Of a stretch of DNA of 49,835 bases, positions 28,474 to 36,333 are shown one piece after another. The stretch is from contig JAFMJY010000003.1 in NCBI GenBank assembly GCA_017853245.1, positions 1 to 49,835 of the forward strand. Reading direction: 5' to 3'. Source of the stretch: Burkholderiales bacterium (GTDB lineage Bacteria > Pseudomonadota > Gammaproteobacteria > Burkholderiales > Usitatibacteraceae). Below the pieces are notes generated by a model. It saw only the letters and a list, made by a program, of their open reading frames with translations, was not told the origin of the DNA and did no database searches. Within the stretch, counting starts at the first letter, position 1; every line of letters begins with the position of its first letter. The position numbers were made by a program, and so were the translations under genes.

Positions 28474-28785
28474 ATGGCAGATCCGATGCGCATCCGCGCC
28501 ACTATGGCCGGAGACAAGGTGGAAGTAAGGGTTCTGATGAGCCACGAAATGGAGACGGGGCAGCGCAAGGATGCGAAGGGCAACCTCGTGCCAGCGCACT
28601 ACATCCAGAACGTCACCGCCACCCATAACGGCAAGGTCGTGCTGACCGCTGAGTGGGGTCCCGCGATCTCGAAGAACCCCTTTCTGTCGTTCAAGTTTGG
28701 CGGGGGCAAGGCGGGTGAAAAAGTGGTTGTCACGTGGACGGACAACAAGGGCGACAAGCGAACCGACGAGGCGACCATTTCCTGA
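28474..28785 (+). CDS. soxZ: Thiosulfate oxidation carrier complex protein SoxZ
   Basis: A 103-residue immunoglobulin-like partner of SoxY. Segments MRIRATMAGDKVEVRVLMSH, MHP-region equivalent METGQRKDAKGNLVPAHYIQ and WGPAISKNPFLSFKFGGGKAG are typical. No signal peptide, so it should be exported piggy-back with SoxY. An AAGGAGACAAG ribosome site precedes the ATG. Confidence 0.96.
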   Translation: MADPMRIRATMAGDKVEVRVLMSHEMETGQRKDAKGNLVPAHYIQNVTATHNGKVVLTAEWGPAISKNPFLSFKFGGGKAGEKVVVTWTDNKGDKRTDEATIS

Positions 28786-28813
28786 CCTGGCTGTCTCGCG
28801 CTTCACCCATAGC

Positions 28814-28841
28814 AACGCGGCGGCCTCGATGCCGCCACGTT
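28814..28841 (+). other. Intercistronic hairpin between soxZ and the DsrE-like gene
   Basis: Arms AACGCGGCGGC (28814-28824) and GCCGCCACGTT (28831-28841) pair over 11 positions with one C-A mismatch and a 6-nt loop. No T-tract follows, so it is more likely an mRNA processing or stability element than a terminator. It could allow more SoxYZ than downstream products. Confidence 0.5.
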
Positions 28842-28869
28842 CCAAAACGATAACGGAGGAGGAGGGCCC

Positions 28870-29304
28870 ATGAAAGCGAGATTGTCAGCTTGGCTGTGCG
28901 TTGCAGTGGCCGGCTTTGTGCTGGGCGGCTGTGCAAGCGTTCCCACGGGCCAGGTCAAAGCGGTCTACCACATCAGCGCCGACCTGGAGCAGGCCACCAA
29001 TGGCTTGCGAAACGCGAATAACCACCTGACCGCGGACCCCAAGGCCAAGATCGTGTTCGTGGCCCATGCCAACGGGCTGCATTTCATGCTCGATGGCGCG
29101 AAGGACAAGAACGGCAACTCTTACGATGCCCTCGTGCACGACCTGATGGGCAAGGGTGTGGAGTTCCGCGCCTGCCGGTTCACGCTCGCGCGGCAGAAGA
29201 TCGACCCCAAGCGCCTTGTTCAGGGGGCCGTGATCATTCCTTCGGGCGTTGCAGAAGTGGCGCGCCTGCAGTCGCAAGAAGGGTTTTCCTACGTCAAGCC
29301 TTGA
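28870..29304 (+). CDS. DsrE-like sulfur-carrier family lipoprotein in the sox cluster
   Basis: A 144-residue protein with a lipoprotein signal (VLGGCAS, Cys about residue 21) and a DsrE/F-like domain: VKAVYHISADLEQATNGLRN, KIVFVAHANGLHFMLDGA, LVHDLMGKGVEFRACRFTLA and QGAVIIPSGVAEVARLQSQEGFSYVKP. A single domain Cys (FRAC) is at the position where DsrE-like proteins often carry their sulfur-binding Cys. A periplasmic, membrane-tethered sulfur-transfer or trapping role is a reasonable inference from position between soxZ and soxA, not shown by sequence. GGAGGAGG precedes the start. Confidence 0.82.
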   Translation: MKARLSAWLCVAVAGFVLGGCASVPTGQVKAVYHISADLEQATNGLRNANNHLTADPKAKIVFVAHANGLHFMLDGAKDKNGNSYDALVHDLMGKGVEFRACRFTLARQKIDPKRLVQGAVIIPSGVAEVARLQSQEGFSYVKP

Positions 29305-29346
29305 GGCGTGGCCGATTAGCACAAACGACAATAGGGAGTGAGGGCA

Positions 29347-30165
29347 ATGAGAAAAACCGTCGTCATTGCAGCCTGCATGGGTGTAGCTATCGGCTTCGCC
29401 TCAGGGCTAGCGCTTTCTCAGCAGGACAAGTCCACCATCGAGGAAATCGAGCGCTACCGTCAAGCGCTTGCAGATGGCAACCCCGCCGACCTGTGGGAGA
29501 TGCGCGGGGAAGGCATCTGGAAGCAGAAGCGCGGCCCCAAGAACGCCTCACTGGAGAAGTGTGACCTGGGCCTCGGGCCCGGGGTGGTGAAGGGCGTCTA
29601 CACCGTGTTACCCAAGTACTTTGCCGATTCCGACAAGGTCGAGGACCTCGAGTCTCGTCTCGTCACTTGCATGGTGACCCTGCAGGGCCTCACGCCCGCC
29701 GAGGCCAGGAAGGACCCGTTCGGGGGCCCTGGCAAGAAGGTGGCGATGGACGCGCTCGTGGCATACATCACGTCTCAATCGCGCGGTATGCCCATGAAGG
29801 TCTCCGGCAAGCACCCCAAGGAGCGCGAGGCTTACGACATCGGCCGCGCCATCTTCTTTCACAGAAGCGGCCCCTACGACTTCGCCTGTGCCACCTGCCA
29901 CGCAGTGGACAACCAGCGAATCCGGCTGCAAGACCTCCCGAACCTCCTCACGGCCAAGGACGCGCAGCGGGCCTACACCTCTTGGCCTGCTTACCGGGTT
30001 TCCCAGGGTGAGTTGCGCTCGTTTCAGTGGCGCCTCTACGACTGCTTCCGCCAGCAGCGTTTCCCGGAGCTGGAATTCGTCTCCCCGGCCTCCATTGCCC
30101 TGACGATGTTCCTCGCCCAGAACGCAAACGGCGGCGTGTTCAACGCGCCTGCTATCAAGCGCTAA
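29347..30165 (+). CDS. soxA: Sulfur oxidation c-type cytochrome SoxA (mono-heme type)
   Basis: A 272-residue exported cytochrome c that, with SoxX, conjugates thiosulfate to SoxY. Only one heme site is present, CATCH (C181, C184, H185). The N-terminal domain has C72 and C108 instead of a CXXCH, consistent with a disulfide replacing the first heme, as in the mono-heme SoxA class. The active-site heme ligand Cys is C233 in YDCFRQQRFPE, which is modified to a persulfide in studied enzymes. ATG 29347 follows AGGGAGTGAGGG; a GTG at 29338 is less likely. A signal peptide covers residues 1-25. Confidence 0.95.
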   Translation: MRKTVVIAACMGVAIGFASGLALSQQDKSTIEEIERYRQALADGNPADLWEMRGEGIWKQKRGPKNASLEKCDLGLGPGVVKGVYTVLPKYFADSDKVEDLESRLVTCMVTLQGLTPAEARKDPFGGPGKKVAMDALVAYITSQSRGMPMKVSGKHPKEREAYDIGRAIFFHRSGPYDFACATCHAVDNQRIRLQDLPNLLTAKDAQRAYTSWPAYRVSQGELRSFQWRLYDCFRQQRFPELEFVSPASIALTMFLAQNANGGVFNAPAIKR

Positions 30166-30178
30166 TCGGAGGCTTCAG

Positions 30179-30808
30179 ATGAAGATCAACACAACGCAAT
30201 GGGTTTTACTGGGCGTCGCCGCCATGCTTGCAGCGGGTTGCGCCACATCAATGCATCCTGACGAGGCGCGCACCAAAGCCGCCGCGATGATGAAGGCTTC
30301 CTTCAAGGACAGAGGCCAGGCAAAGGTCACCCGCATCGACCAGGACGACATGCAAAAGAACTGCAGCATCTACTCCGGCGGTAACGTGATGCCGAAGGAC
30401 CTTGCGGCGAGGCTGGAAAAGGCCCAACAGGCCTTGATCAAGTACCCCGCCGATGGCAAGTTGCTTGGCGACTGGAAGGCGGGGGAGCGCGTTGCGCAGG
30501 CTGGCGTGGGCATGCAGTTCAGCGACAACCCGAAAAATCCCGCAGGCGGCAACTGCTACGCCTGCCACCAGATGACCAAGGCGGAGCTCTCCTACGGCAC
30601 CATCGGGCCCAGCCTGTACAACTTTGCCAAGCTGCGCGGCTACGGCCCCGACATCCAGCGTTATGCGTATGGGAAGGTCTACAACTCCCAGGCATTCTCG
30701 GCGTGCTCCAGCATGCCGCGCTTCGGGCATGCGGGCATCCTCACAGAGCAGCAAATGAAGGATGTCGTGGCGCTCCTGATGTCGCCCGATTCGCCCGTCA
30801 ACAAGTAG
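30179..30808 (+). CDS. soxX: Sulfur oxidation c-type cytochrome SoxX
   Basis: A 209-residue mono-heme cytochrome partner of SoxA. The heme site is CYACH (C126-H130), with the distal Met in SMPRFGHAG (M179). The signal ends in a lipobox-like LAAGC (C21), so the protein may be lipidated and tether SoxAX to a membrane. The region before the heme (residues 30-120) is longer than in minimal SoxX proteins and carries an extra Cys (NCSIY, C62). CGGAGG lies before the start, 13 nt after soxA. Confidence 0.93.
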   Translation: MKINTTQWVLLGVAAMLAAGCATSMHPDEARTKAAAMMKASFKDRGQAKVTRIDQDDMQKNCSIYSGGNVMPKDLAARLEKAQQALIKYPADGKLLGDWKAGERVAQAGVGMQFSDNPKNPAGGNCYACHQMTKAELSYGTIGPSLYNFAKLRGYGPDIQRYAYGKVYNSQAFSACSSMPRFGHAGILTEQQMKDVVALLMSPDSPVNK

Positions 30809-30817
30809 CGGCTGCTC

Positions 30818-31315
30818 ATGAACCGTGCCGTCCGCACGTTGGCCGCAGTAGCCTGCGCTTCGACGCTGAGCGCCTTTGCGCAGGATGCCACTTACTCGGT
30901 GAAGATCCTCACGCCGGAAACGGCGTTGAAAGCCGCGCAGGCGGCCCTTGCGAAGTGCCGAGCGGATGGGTTCCAGGTTGCGGTGGCCGTGGTGGATCGC
31001 GCGGGCGTGAGCCAGGTGATGCTGCGAGACCGCTTTGCGGGCGCGCACACGCCGGAGACCGCAGCCGGAAAAGCGTGGACAGCGGTCTCATTTCGCACCA
31101 ATACGACGGATCTCATCAAGCCGACGTCGGCGGGGCAGGCATCCGCGGGAATCCGTGAGCTGCCCCGAGTGGTCGTCATTGGGGGAGGAATGCTGATCGA
31201 GGCTGCCGGCTCTGTGTTGGGCGGCATTGGCGTATCCGGTGCGCCCACAGGTGATGCCGACGACGCCTGTGCCAGGGCAGGTATCAAGGCCATCGCTGAC
31301 TCGCTGGAGTTCTAG
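30818..31315 (+). CDS. HbpS/GlcG-family (DUF336) heme-binding-like protein
   Basis: A 165-residue protein with a signal peptide (about 1-22, ending SAFAQD) and the GlcG/HbpS fold: TPETALKAAQAALAKCRADG, QVAVAVVDRAGVSQVMLRDR, ETAAGKAWTAVSFR and IEAAGSVLGGIGVSGAPTGD. Members bind heme or cobalamin-like ligands, or act as redox-sensing accessory proteins. It sits between soxX and soxB with short spacing, so a periplasmic role linked to the Sox hemoproteins is likely; the ligand is unproven. Confidence 0.85.
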   Translation: MNRAVRTLAAVACASTLSAFAQDATYSVKILTPETALKAAQAALAKCRADGFQVAVAVVDRAGVSQVMLRDRFAGAHTPETAAGKAWTAVSFRTNTTDLIKPTSAGQASAGIRELPRVVVIGGGMLIEAAGSVLGGIGVSGAPTGDADDACARAGIKAIADSLEF

Positions 31316-31320
31316 GCGCC

Positions 31321-33033
31321 ATGGATCGGCGCGAGTTCCTGAATGTGCTCGCCGCTGCCGCCGCGGCAGGCATGCCGCTCACGAGCCGTGAGGCCCTTGC
31401 CTCGGCTGAGGGTGGCAAGTTGTACGAGATTCCTGCATTCGGCAACGTCAGCCTTCTGCACATGACAGACTGTCATGCGCAATTGTTACCAATCCATTTT
31501 CGAGAGCCCAACGTCAACCTCGGCATTGGGCCTTCCTCGGGGAAGGTGCCGCACATCGTTGGCGAGAGGCTGCTAAAGGCCTACGGTGTTTCGCCAAAGT
31601 CACCCCAGGCGCATGCTTTTACCCATCTCGATTTCGTTCAGGCGGCTCGGACGTATGGAAAGGTCGGCGGCTTCGCTCACCTTGCCACCCTGGTAAAGCA
31701 ACTCAAGGCCTCGCGACCCGGCGCGCTGCTACTGGACGGAGGCGACACCTGGCAGGGGAGTGCCACGGCGCTCTGGAGCCGGGGCCAGGACATGGTGGAT
31801 GCCTGCAAGCTCCTCGGCGTCGATGTGATGACCGCGCATTGGGAGTTTACTTACGGTGCCGACCGCGTGAAGGCCATTTTGGAAAAGGACTTCAAGGGCT
31901 CGGTGGACTTCGTTGCCCAAAACGTCACAACGGCAGACTTTGGCGATCCGGTGTTCCCGTCGTTCGCAATGAGGATGATCAATGGGGTGCCAGTGGCAAT
32001 TGTGGGCCAGGCTTTCCCCTACACGCCCATTGCCAACCCTCGACACCTTGTTTCGGATTGGACGTTCGGCATCAAGGAGCCAGAGCTGCAGAAGTCCGTG
32101 GAAGCGGCCCGGGCAAAAGGCGCGCAGGTCGTGATCCTTCTCTCCCACAATGGAATGGATGTGGACCTCAAGCTCGCCAGCAGAGTGACGGGCATCGATG
32201 CCATTCTGGGCGGCCACACGCACGACGGTGTGCCCCAGCCTGTTGAAGTGAAGAACCCGGGCGGAACAACGCTGGTGACCAACGCCGGGAGCAACGGGAA
32301 GTTCCTGGGCGTTTTGGATCTCGATGTTCGCGGCGGAAGACTTTCTGGCTGGAAGTACCGCCTGCTGCCGGTGTTCGCCAACCTGCTCAAGCCTGACCCT
32401 GCGATGAGTGCCCTGATCAGCACTATTCGCGGGCCCCATGAGGCAAAGCTTTCCCAGGCGCTCGCGGTGACGGAAGGCTTGCTCTATCGGCGCGGCAATT
32501 TTAATGGCACCGTCGACCAGTTGATTCTGGACGCGATGATGAAAGTAAAAGGGGCTGAGATAGCGTTCTCGCCGGGCTTCCGATGGGGAACGACCCTGCT
32601 GCCTGGGCAGGCAATCACGATGGACCACGTGATGGACTGGACGGCGATTACCTACCCGCAAACCACTGTGAACGAACTCACAGGGGAAATGCTCAAGACC
32701 ATCCTCGAGGATGTTTGCGACAACCTGTTCAATCCGGACCCCTATTACCAGCAGGGTGGTGACATGGTGCGCGTTGGCGGGCTGTCATACACGTGCACGC
32801 CCGGCGAATCGATGGGCAAGCGCATTTCGGATCTTCGCCTGGCGGGCAAACCGATTGATCCGAACCGCCGCTACAAGGTGGCTGGCTGGGCCTCGGTTGC
32901 GGAGCGGCCGGTGGGCGAGCCAATCTGGGATGTGGTCACGGCCTACCTGCTAGACCGGAAAACGCTGCCCCCGGTGAAGCTCAACATGCCCAAGCTCGTG
33001 GGCATTGAAGGCAACGTCGGCCTGGCAACCTGA
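31321..33033 (+). CDS. soxB: Thiosulfohydrolase SoxB
   Basis: A 570-residue di-manganese hydrolase that releases sulfate from SoxY-bound S-sulfonate. The signal is Tat-like (MDRREFLNVLAAAAAAGMP). Metal-site blocks typical of the 5'-nucleotidase fold are visible: LLHMTDCHAQ (D50, H52), LLDGGDTWQGS, LLSHNGMDVDLKLA and DAILGGHTHDGVPQP. The C-terminal domain is complete. ATG 31321 follows the preceding stop by 5 nt. It is the last visible sox gene; no soxC or soxD follows. Confidence 0.96.
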   Translation: MDRREFLNVLAAAAAAGMPLTSREALASAEGGKLYEIPAFGNVSLLHMTDCHAQLLPIHFREPNVNLGIGPSSGKVPHIVGERLLKAYGVSPKSPQAHAFTHLDFVQAARTYGKVGGFAHLATLVKQLKASRPGALLLDGGDTWQGSATALWSRGQDMVDACKLLGVDVMTAHWEFTYGADRVKAILEKDFKGSVDFVAQNVTTADFGDPVFPSFAMRMINGVPVAIVGQAFPYTPIANPRHLVSDWTFGIKEPELQKSVEAARAKGAQVVILLSHNGMDVDLKLASRVTGIDAILGGHTHDGVPQPVEVKNPGGTTLVTNAGSNGKFLGVLDLDVRGGRLSGWKYRLLPVFANLLKPDPAMSALISTIRGPHEAKLSQALAVTEGLLYRRGNFNGTVDQLILDAMMKVKGAEIAFSPGFRWGTTLLPGQAITMDHVMDWTAITYPQTTVNELTGEMLKTILEDVCDNLFNPDPYYQQGGDMVRVGGLSYTCTPGESMGKRISDLRLAGKPIDPNRRYKVAGWASVAERPVGEPIWDVVTAYLLDRKTLPPVKLNMPKLVGIEGNVGLAT

Positions 33034-33051
33034 CCCCGGTTGCTTCCTTCC

Positions 33052-33423
33052 TCAGCCGAGGAACTGGTCGAAGGATTCCGTGAGCTTTGCGGTTGGCTTG
33101 ATGAGGCGGCCGCGCCTGTCATCTGGCTGGCGCTCGATGCGTACCCAGCCATCCCGCGCCATCGACTGCACGATGCGCCGGACCGCTCCTGGCGACCGGG
33201 CGATTTCCTTCTGCAGCAAGGTCACCGAGAGGTTGCGACCCGAGAGGTGGTACTCGCCGATGGTGAGGCAGACCTCTAGCCCTACCAGGTAGTTGTAGGA
33301 GGGGAGGCGCACAGAAACCGCCTTGCGAAGTTGCGCAAGCTGCACTTCTGCGCGTGAATTGCCGCCGGGTATAGGCTCGGCGGAAACAGCACTTTTTTTC
33401 TTGGTTGAACGGAGCTGACCCAC
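33052..33423 (-). CDS. MarR-like winged-helix regulator
   Basis: A 123-residue protein with a dimerisation-helix segment (about 45-60, YLVGLEVCLTIGEYHLSG) and a winged helix: SVTLLQKEIARSPGAVRRIVQSMARDGWVRIERQ, followed by the MarR wing motif DDRRGRLIKPTAKL. It lacks most of the N-terminal helix of full MarR proteins, so it may belong to a small MarR-like group. The start is GTG. It converges with soxB (18-bp gap) and diverges from the large NB-ARC regulator gene, so it may control either side; this is inference. Confidence 0.72.
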   Translation of the reverse strand: MGQLRSTKKKSAVSAEPIPGGNSRAEVQLAQLRKAVSVRLPSYNYLVGLEVCLTIGEYHLSGRNLSVTLLQKEIARSPGAVRRIVQSMARDGWVRIERQPDDRRGRLIKPTAKLTESFDQFLG

Positions 33424-33520
33424 GGCGCGGATGGAGGCCCACAGTCACCTGTAAGTCACTCGGCTACACCTAAAAAATTTCTTAATTTAGGGCCATAACT
33501 TGCTTGTTTTTCTAGGCTAG

Positions 33521-33537
33521 AGTGCGCCTAACGCACT
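33521..33537. promoter_or_regulatory. Inverted repeat upstream of the NB-ARC regulator gene
   Basis: AGTGCG-CCTAA-CGCACT, a perfect 6-bp inverted repeat with a 5-nt centre, lies 23 bp before the regulator start in the AT-rich 136-bp divergent gap. It could be an operator or a 5'-leader hairpin. Confidence 0.35.
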
Positions 33538-33559
33538 GTTTACGAACAAAAACCCAGGC

Positions 33560-36070
33560 ATGACGCCTCCATCCCCGCTCGGCATTTACGAGTTCGATCA
33601 ATTCCGCCTGGATGCGGTCGAAAGGGCCCTCTGGAAGGGCAACAGGCGCCTGACCGTAGGTGGCCGGGCCTTCGATGTACTGACGACCCTGGTGCGGCGG
33701 GCCGGAAAGCTCGTGACCAAAGAGGAACTGTTCCGGACCGCCTGGCAGGGAAGGGTGGTCGAGGAAAGCAACATTCACGTCCAGATTTCGAGCCTAAGGA
33801 AGCTTTTAGGGAGCGAGGCGATTTCGACGGTTTCGGGGCATGGGTATCGGTTGGAGATGTCGCTCAAGGAGGGGGCTCTTAACGAACCCCAACCGCTCGG
33901 CGCTACGCTGCCACTGCCGTTTGGCAGTCTCGTGTCTAGACCGACTGAACTCGCCGAAATCATCGGTCGGGCTAGCAAAAGCCGACTCGTAACTGTTCGC
34001 GGAATGGGGGGAATTGGAAAGTCACACCTTGCCATGGAGGCATGCCGCGCGCTGATGGTTGGCAGGTCCAACCTCCGGTGCTGGTACATCCCTATTTCCG
34101 GGGCTGAATCAGGCGACTCCTTGGTTGCAGCTTTGTTGGCGCCTATCGGCAAGGGTCTGCCGTCCGCCGAAAATCAGCTAGAGGCGTTTTTCGTGGCAGT
34201 CAGGCAAGCACCCACCCTCGTGCTGATCGATGGCTGCGAAATGGTCACAGCCGCACTTGGACCAATCCTTCGGCGTGCGCTAGAGCAATGTCCGGAGCTG
34301 GTCGTGGTCTGCACTAGTCGGAAGGCCTTGGGCCTTGTCGGGGAGGCTGTCTACGAAGTCCCGCCACTGGAGGCCTCTGCTGCGAAGAAACTCTTTTTGG
34401 AAAGAGCCTCAGCCTTGACGAACGCAGTGGATCTAGGGGGCGATGGCGATGCACGACTAGACAAAATCCTTTCGCGGCTGGAGGGCATACCGCTCGCAAT
34501 AGAGCTTGCCGCAGCGCGTCTTCGCGTGGTCGGGCTGCCGGAACTCGAGTCTCAGCTTGCCGACCTGTTGGATTCGTTGGTGGGGGTAGACACTTCTCTG
34601 CCTGATCGCCAAAGAACCCTACGAGCAACTATCGAGTGGAGTTATCAGCTTCTAACAGCTGACGAACGTGGCTTTCTTAATCGGGTTGCCGTCTTTGAAA
34701 ATCCTTTTAGTGTCGAGGCTGCTGCGGCAGTTGGTTTAGGTGACGAAGAAGCCATCTCGCTAGCAGTTACCCTGCTAGCGGGCCTAGTAGATAAATCCTT
34801 ACTAAGCCCTGCATCGGTAGGCGGCAAGCGCCGATATCGTGTAATGCAATCGGTGCGCGAATATGGGATAGAGGCGCTTCATATATCCAGCTCTTACAGA
34901 CTGACCAAAGACTCACATGCTCAATTCCTTCGACGCAAGCTCGAGGCTGCTATCAAGCAGCAGCATCAATCCGAGTGGTTTACTAACCACCTTCCCGAAA
35001 TTAGTGTGCAGTGGTCCGATTATCAAGCTGCACTATCGTTCTGTTTATTGGCGCCCGAGTGCGATGGAAACCTTGGCGCTGAATTGGCATCGAGCCTTAT
35101 TCATTACTGGATAGATCAGGGGAAGGTGGCTGATGCGATTCATTGGCTTGAGCTCGCGCTGGGGAGAGTCGACAACAACCAGGCACGCCTCTCCACGCTG
35201 CGCGCTCTAGGTTGCGCCCATGCTGAAGCGGGACGCTTTGATGCTGCAATCGTGACATTAAGCGAAGCGTTCGAGGGCTTTTCTTCGATTGACCCTACCT
35301 CGCGAGACGTAGCCATCACCGCTAATGAGCTGGGAATCGCTTATTTCGGCATACAAAATTTCGCAGAGGCACTTAGGCTATATGAGCTGTCTCGAAAGCT
35401 TCATGCTGCCGCTAACAGGGGGGAGCGCATAGGGCAGGCAACACAAAATATTGCAGTAATCCATTTTGTAGAGGGCGATCTTCCAGAAGCGGCGGCTTCA
35501 ATTGAGCAGGCTCTGGTTCTTCACCAGCGCGCAGGTAATGTGAGGTCTCAGTTCACTTCGCTCCTTTGGCTTTCAGATCTGAAGTACATCAACGAGCAGT
35601 ACGAGCTTTCTTACCAGTTACTCCGCCAAGCAGAGCAACTTAGGCCCGCCAAGACTGCAGATCTTCCCGCCGCGGCTACGCTGTTTCGGTTGGCGCGTTG
35701 CGCTGCGGTGCTCGGAAAACTGGAAGAGGCGGGGCGGTCTGCGACGGAGTCAATCTTGATATTGCTGGAGATTGGCAATCCCAGAGCCTTGGCTGAATGT
35801 TTCGACAGCGTGGTGGTGGTGGGTATGGCCTTGGGTGAATCCAGGCGCGCGAGCCGGCTTCTGCAAAAAGTTTCATCGTGGAGAGAGCGCAGAAAGACTC
35901 CGCGAAGTCGCATTTGGTCTGGCTACTATGCGCAACTTTTCGCGCGCATGTCGGTCGACCAGTCTTGCGGCGAAGAAGATCTTGGCGATGATGTCGCGGA
36001 ACTGCCTTCGGGGGCCATGACGCTTGCGCAGGAAATACTCCGGTTAGCAGTCACCCATCCGGCAGTTTAG
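33560..36070 (+). CDS. STAND regulator: winged helix, NB-ARC ATPase and TPR repeats
   Basis: An 836-residue regulator. Residues 8-100 form an OmpR-type winged helix (FDVLTTLVRRAGKLVTKEEL, VQISSLRKLLG, VSGHGYRLEM). Residues 125-440 form an NB-ARC-like P-loop ATPase: Walker A GMGGIGKSH (148-156), Walker B LVLIDGCE (about 220-227), sensor VVCTSR (249-254) and EGIPLAIELAAARL (about 308-321). From about 460 to the end are helical TPR-like repeats (STLRALGCAHAEAGRFDAAI, NELGIAYFGIQNFAEALRLY). Such proteins usually hold DNA-bound transcription in check until a ligand binds the TPRs. Codon use is richer in TTA, CTA, ATA and AAT than in neighbours, hinting at transfer. The start has no strong ribosome site. 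Confidence 0.85.
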   Translation: MTPPSPLGIYEFDQFRLDAVERALWKGNRRLTVGGRAFDVLTTLVRRAGKLVTKEELFRTAWQGRVVEESNIHVQISSLRKLLGSEAISTVSGHGYRLEMSLKEGALNEPQPLGATLPLPFGSLVSRPTELAEIIGRASKSRLVTVRGMGGIGKSHLAMEACRALMVGRSNLRCWYIPISGAESGDSLVAALLAPIGKGLPSAENQLEAFFVAVRQAPTLVLIDGCEMVTAALGPILRRALEQCPELVVVCTSRKALGLVGEAVYEVPPLEASAAKKLFLERASALTNAVDLGGDGDARLDKILSRLEGIPLAIELAAARLRVVGLPELESQLADLLDSLVGVDTSLPDRQRTLRATIEWSYQLLTADERGFLNRVAVFENPFSVEAAAAVGLGDEEAISLAVTLLAGLVDKSLLSPASVGGKRRYRVMQSVREYGIEALHISSSYRLTKDSHAQFLRRKLEAAIKQQHQSEWFTNHLPEISVQWSDYQAALSFCLLAPECDGNLGAELASSLIHYWIDQGKVADAIHWLELALGRVDNNQARLSTLRALGCAHAEAGRFDAAIVTLSEAFEGFSSIDPTSRDVAITANELGIAYFGIQNFAEALRLYELSRKLHAAANRGERIGQATQNIAVIHFVEGDLPEAAASIEQALVLHQRAGNVRSQFTSLLWLSDLKYINEQYELSYQLLRQAEQLRPAKTADLPAAATLFRLARCAAVLGKLEEAGRSATESILILLEIGNPRALAECFDSVVVVGMALGESRRASRLLQKVSSWRERRKTPRSRIWSGYYAQLFARMSVDQSCGEEDLGDDVAELPSGAMTLAQEILRLAVTHPAV

Positions 36071-36236
36071 AGTTGGTTGCCCGAATGGGCTGGAAGTTGC
36101 CAACACCGCCGTGTTTGCCTTCGAAAGGGAAGGACTATCTGCTAGGGGGGGGGGCGCAATTCGCGCTGTTCTCGGCTGTTCTACTGACCGTTAGACACGG
36201 GGCTGGGAAGGCCCGCCAATCGTGCGCTCTTTAAGC

Positions 36237-36312
36237 TGGCTCCCCGACCAGGGCTCGAACCTGGGACCTGCGGATTAACAGTCCGTCGCTCTACCGACTG
36301 AGCTATCGGGGA
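36237..36312 (-). tRNA. tRNA-Asn (GTT)
   Basis: A 76-nt cloverleaf on the minus strand. The acceptor arms TCCCCGA / TCGGGGA pair over seven positions, followed by discriminator G and an encoded CCA. The D-arm region is GCTCAGTCGGTAGAGC, the anticodon loop CTGTTAA (anticodon GTT, Asn) and the T-arm CCAGG-TTCGAGC-CCTGG. The gap between it and the NB-ARC gene (36071-36236) shows no gene, only a G10 run. Confidence 0.97.
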
Positions 36313-36333
36313 ATGTGCACACGAAAGTCCCGT

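Noticed and set aside
36237-36312. tRNA-Asn as an integration site of a mobile island
   Set aside because: No integrase and no second copy of the tRNA 3' end were seen in the window, so an att-based island is not supported, only suggested by composition.
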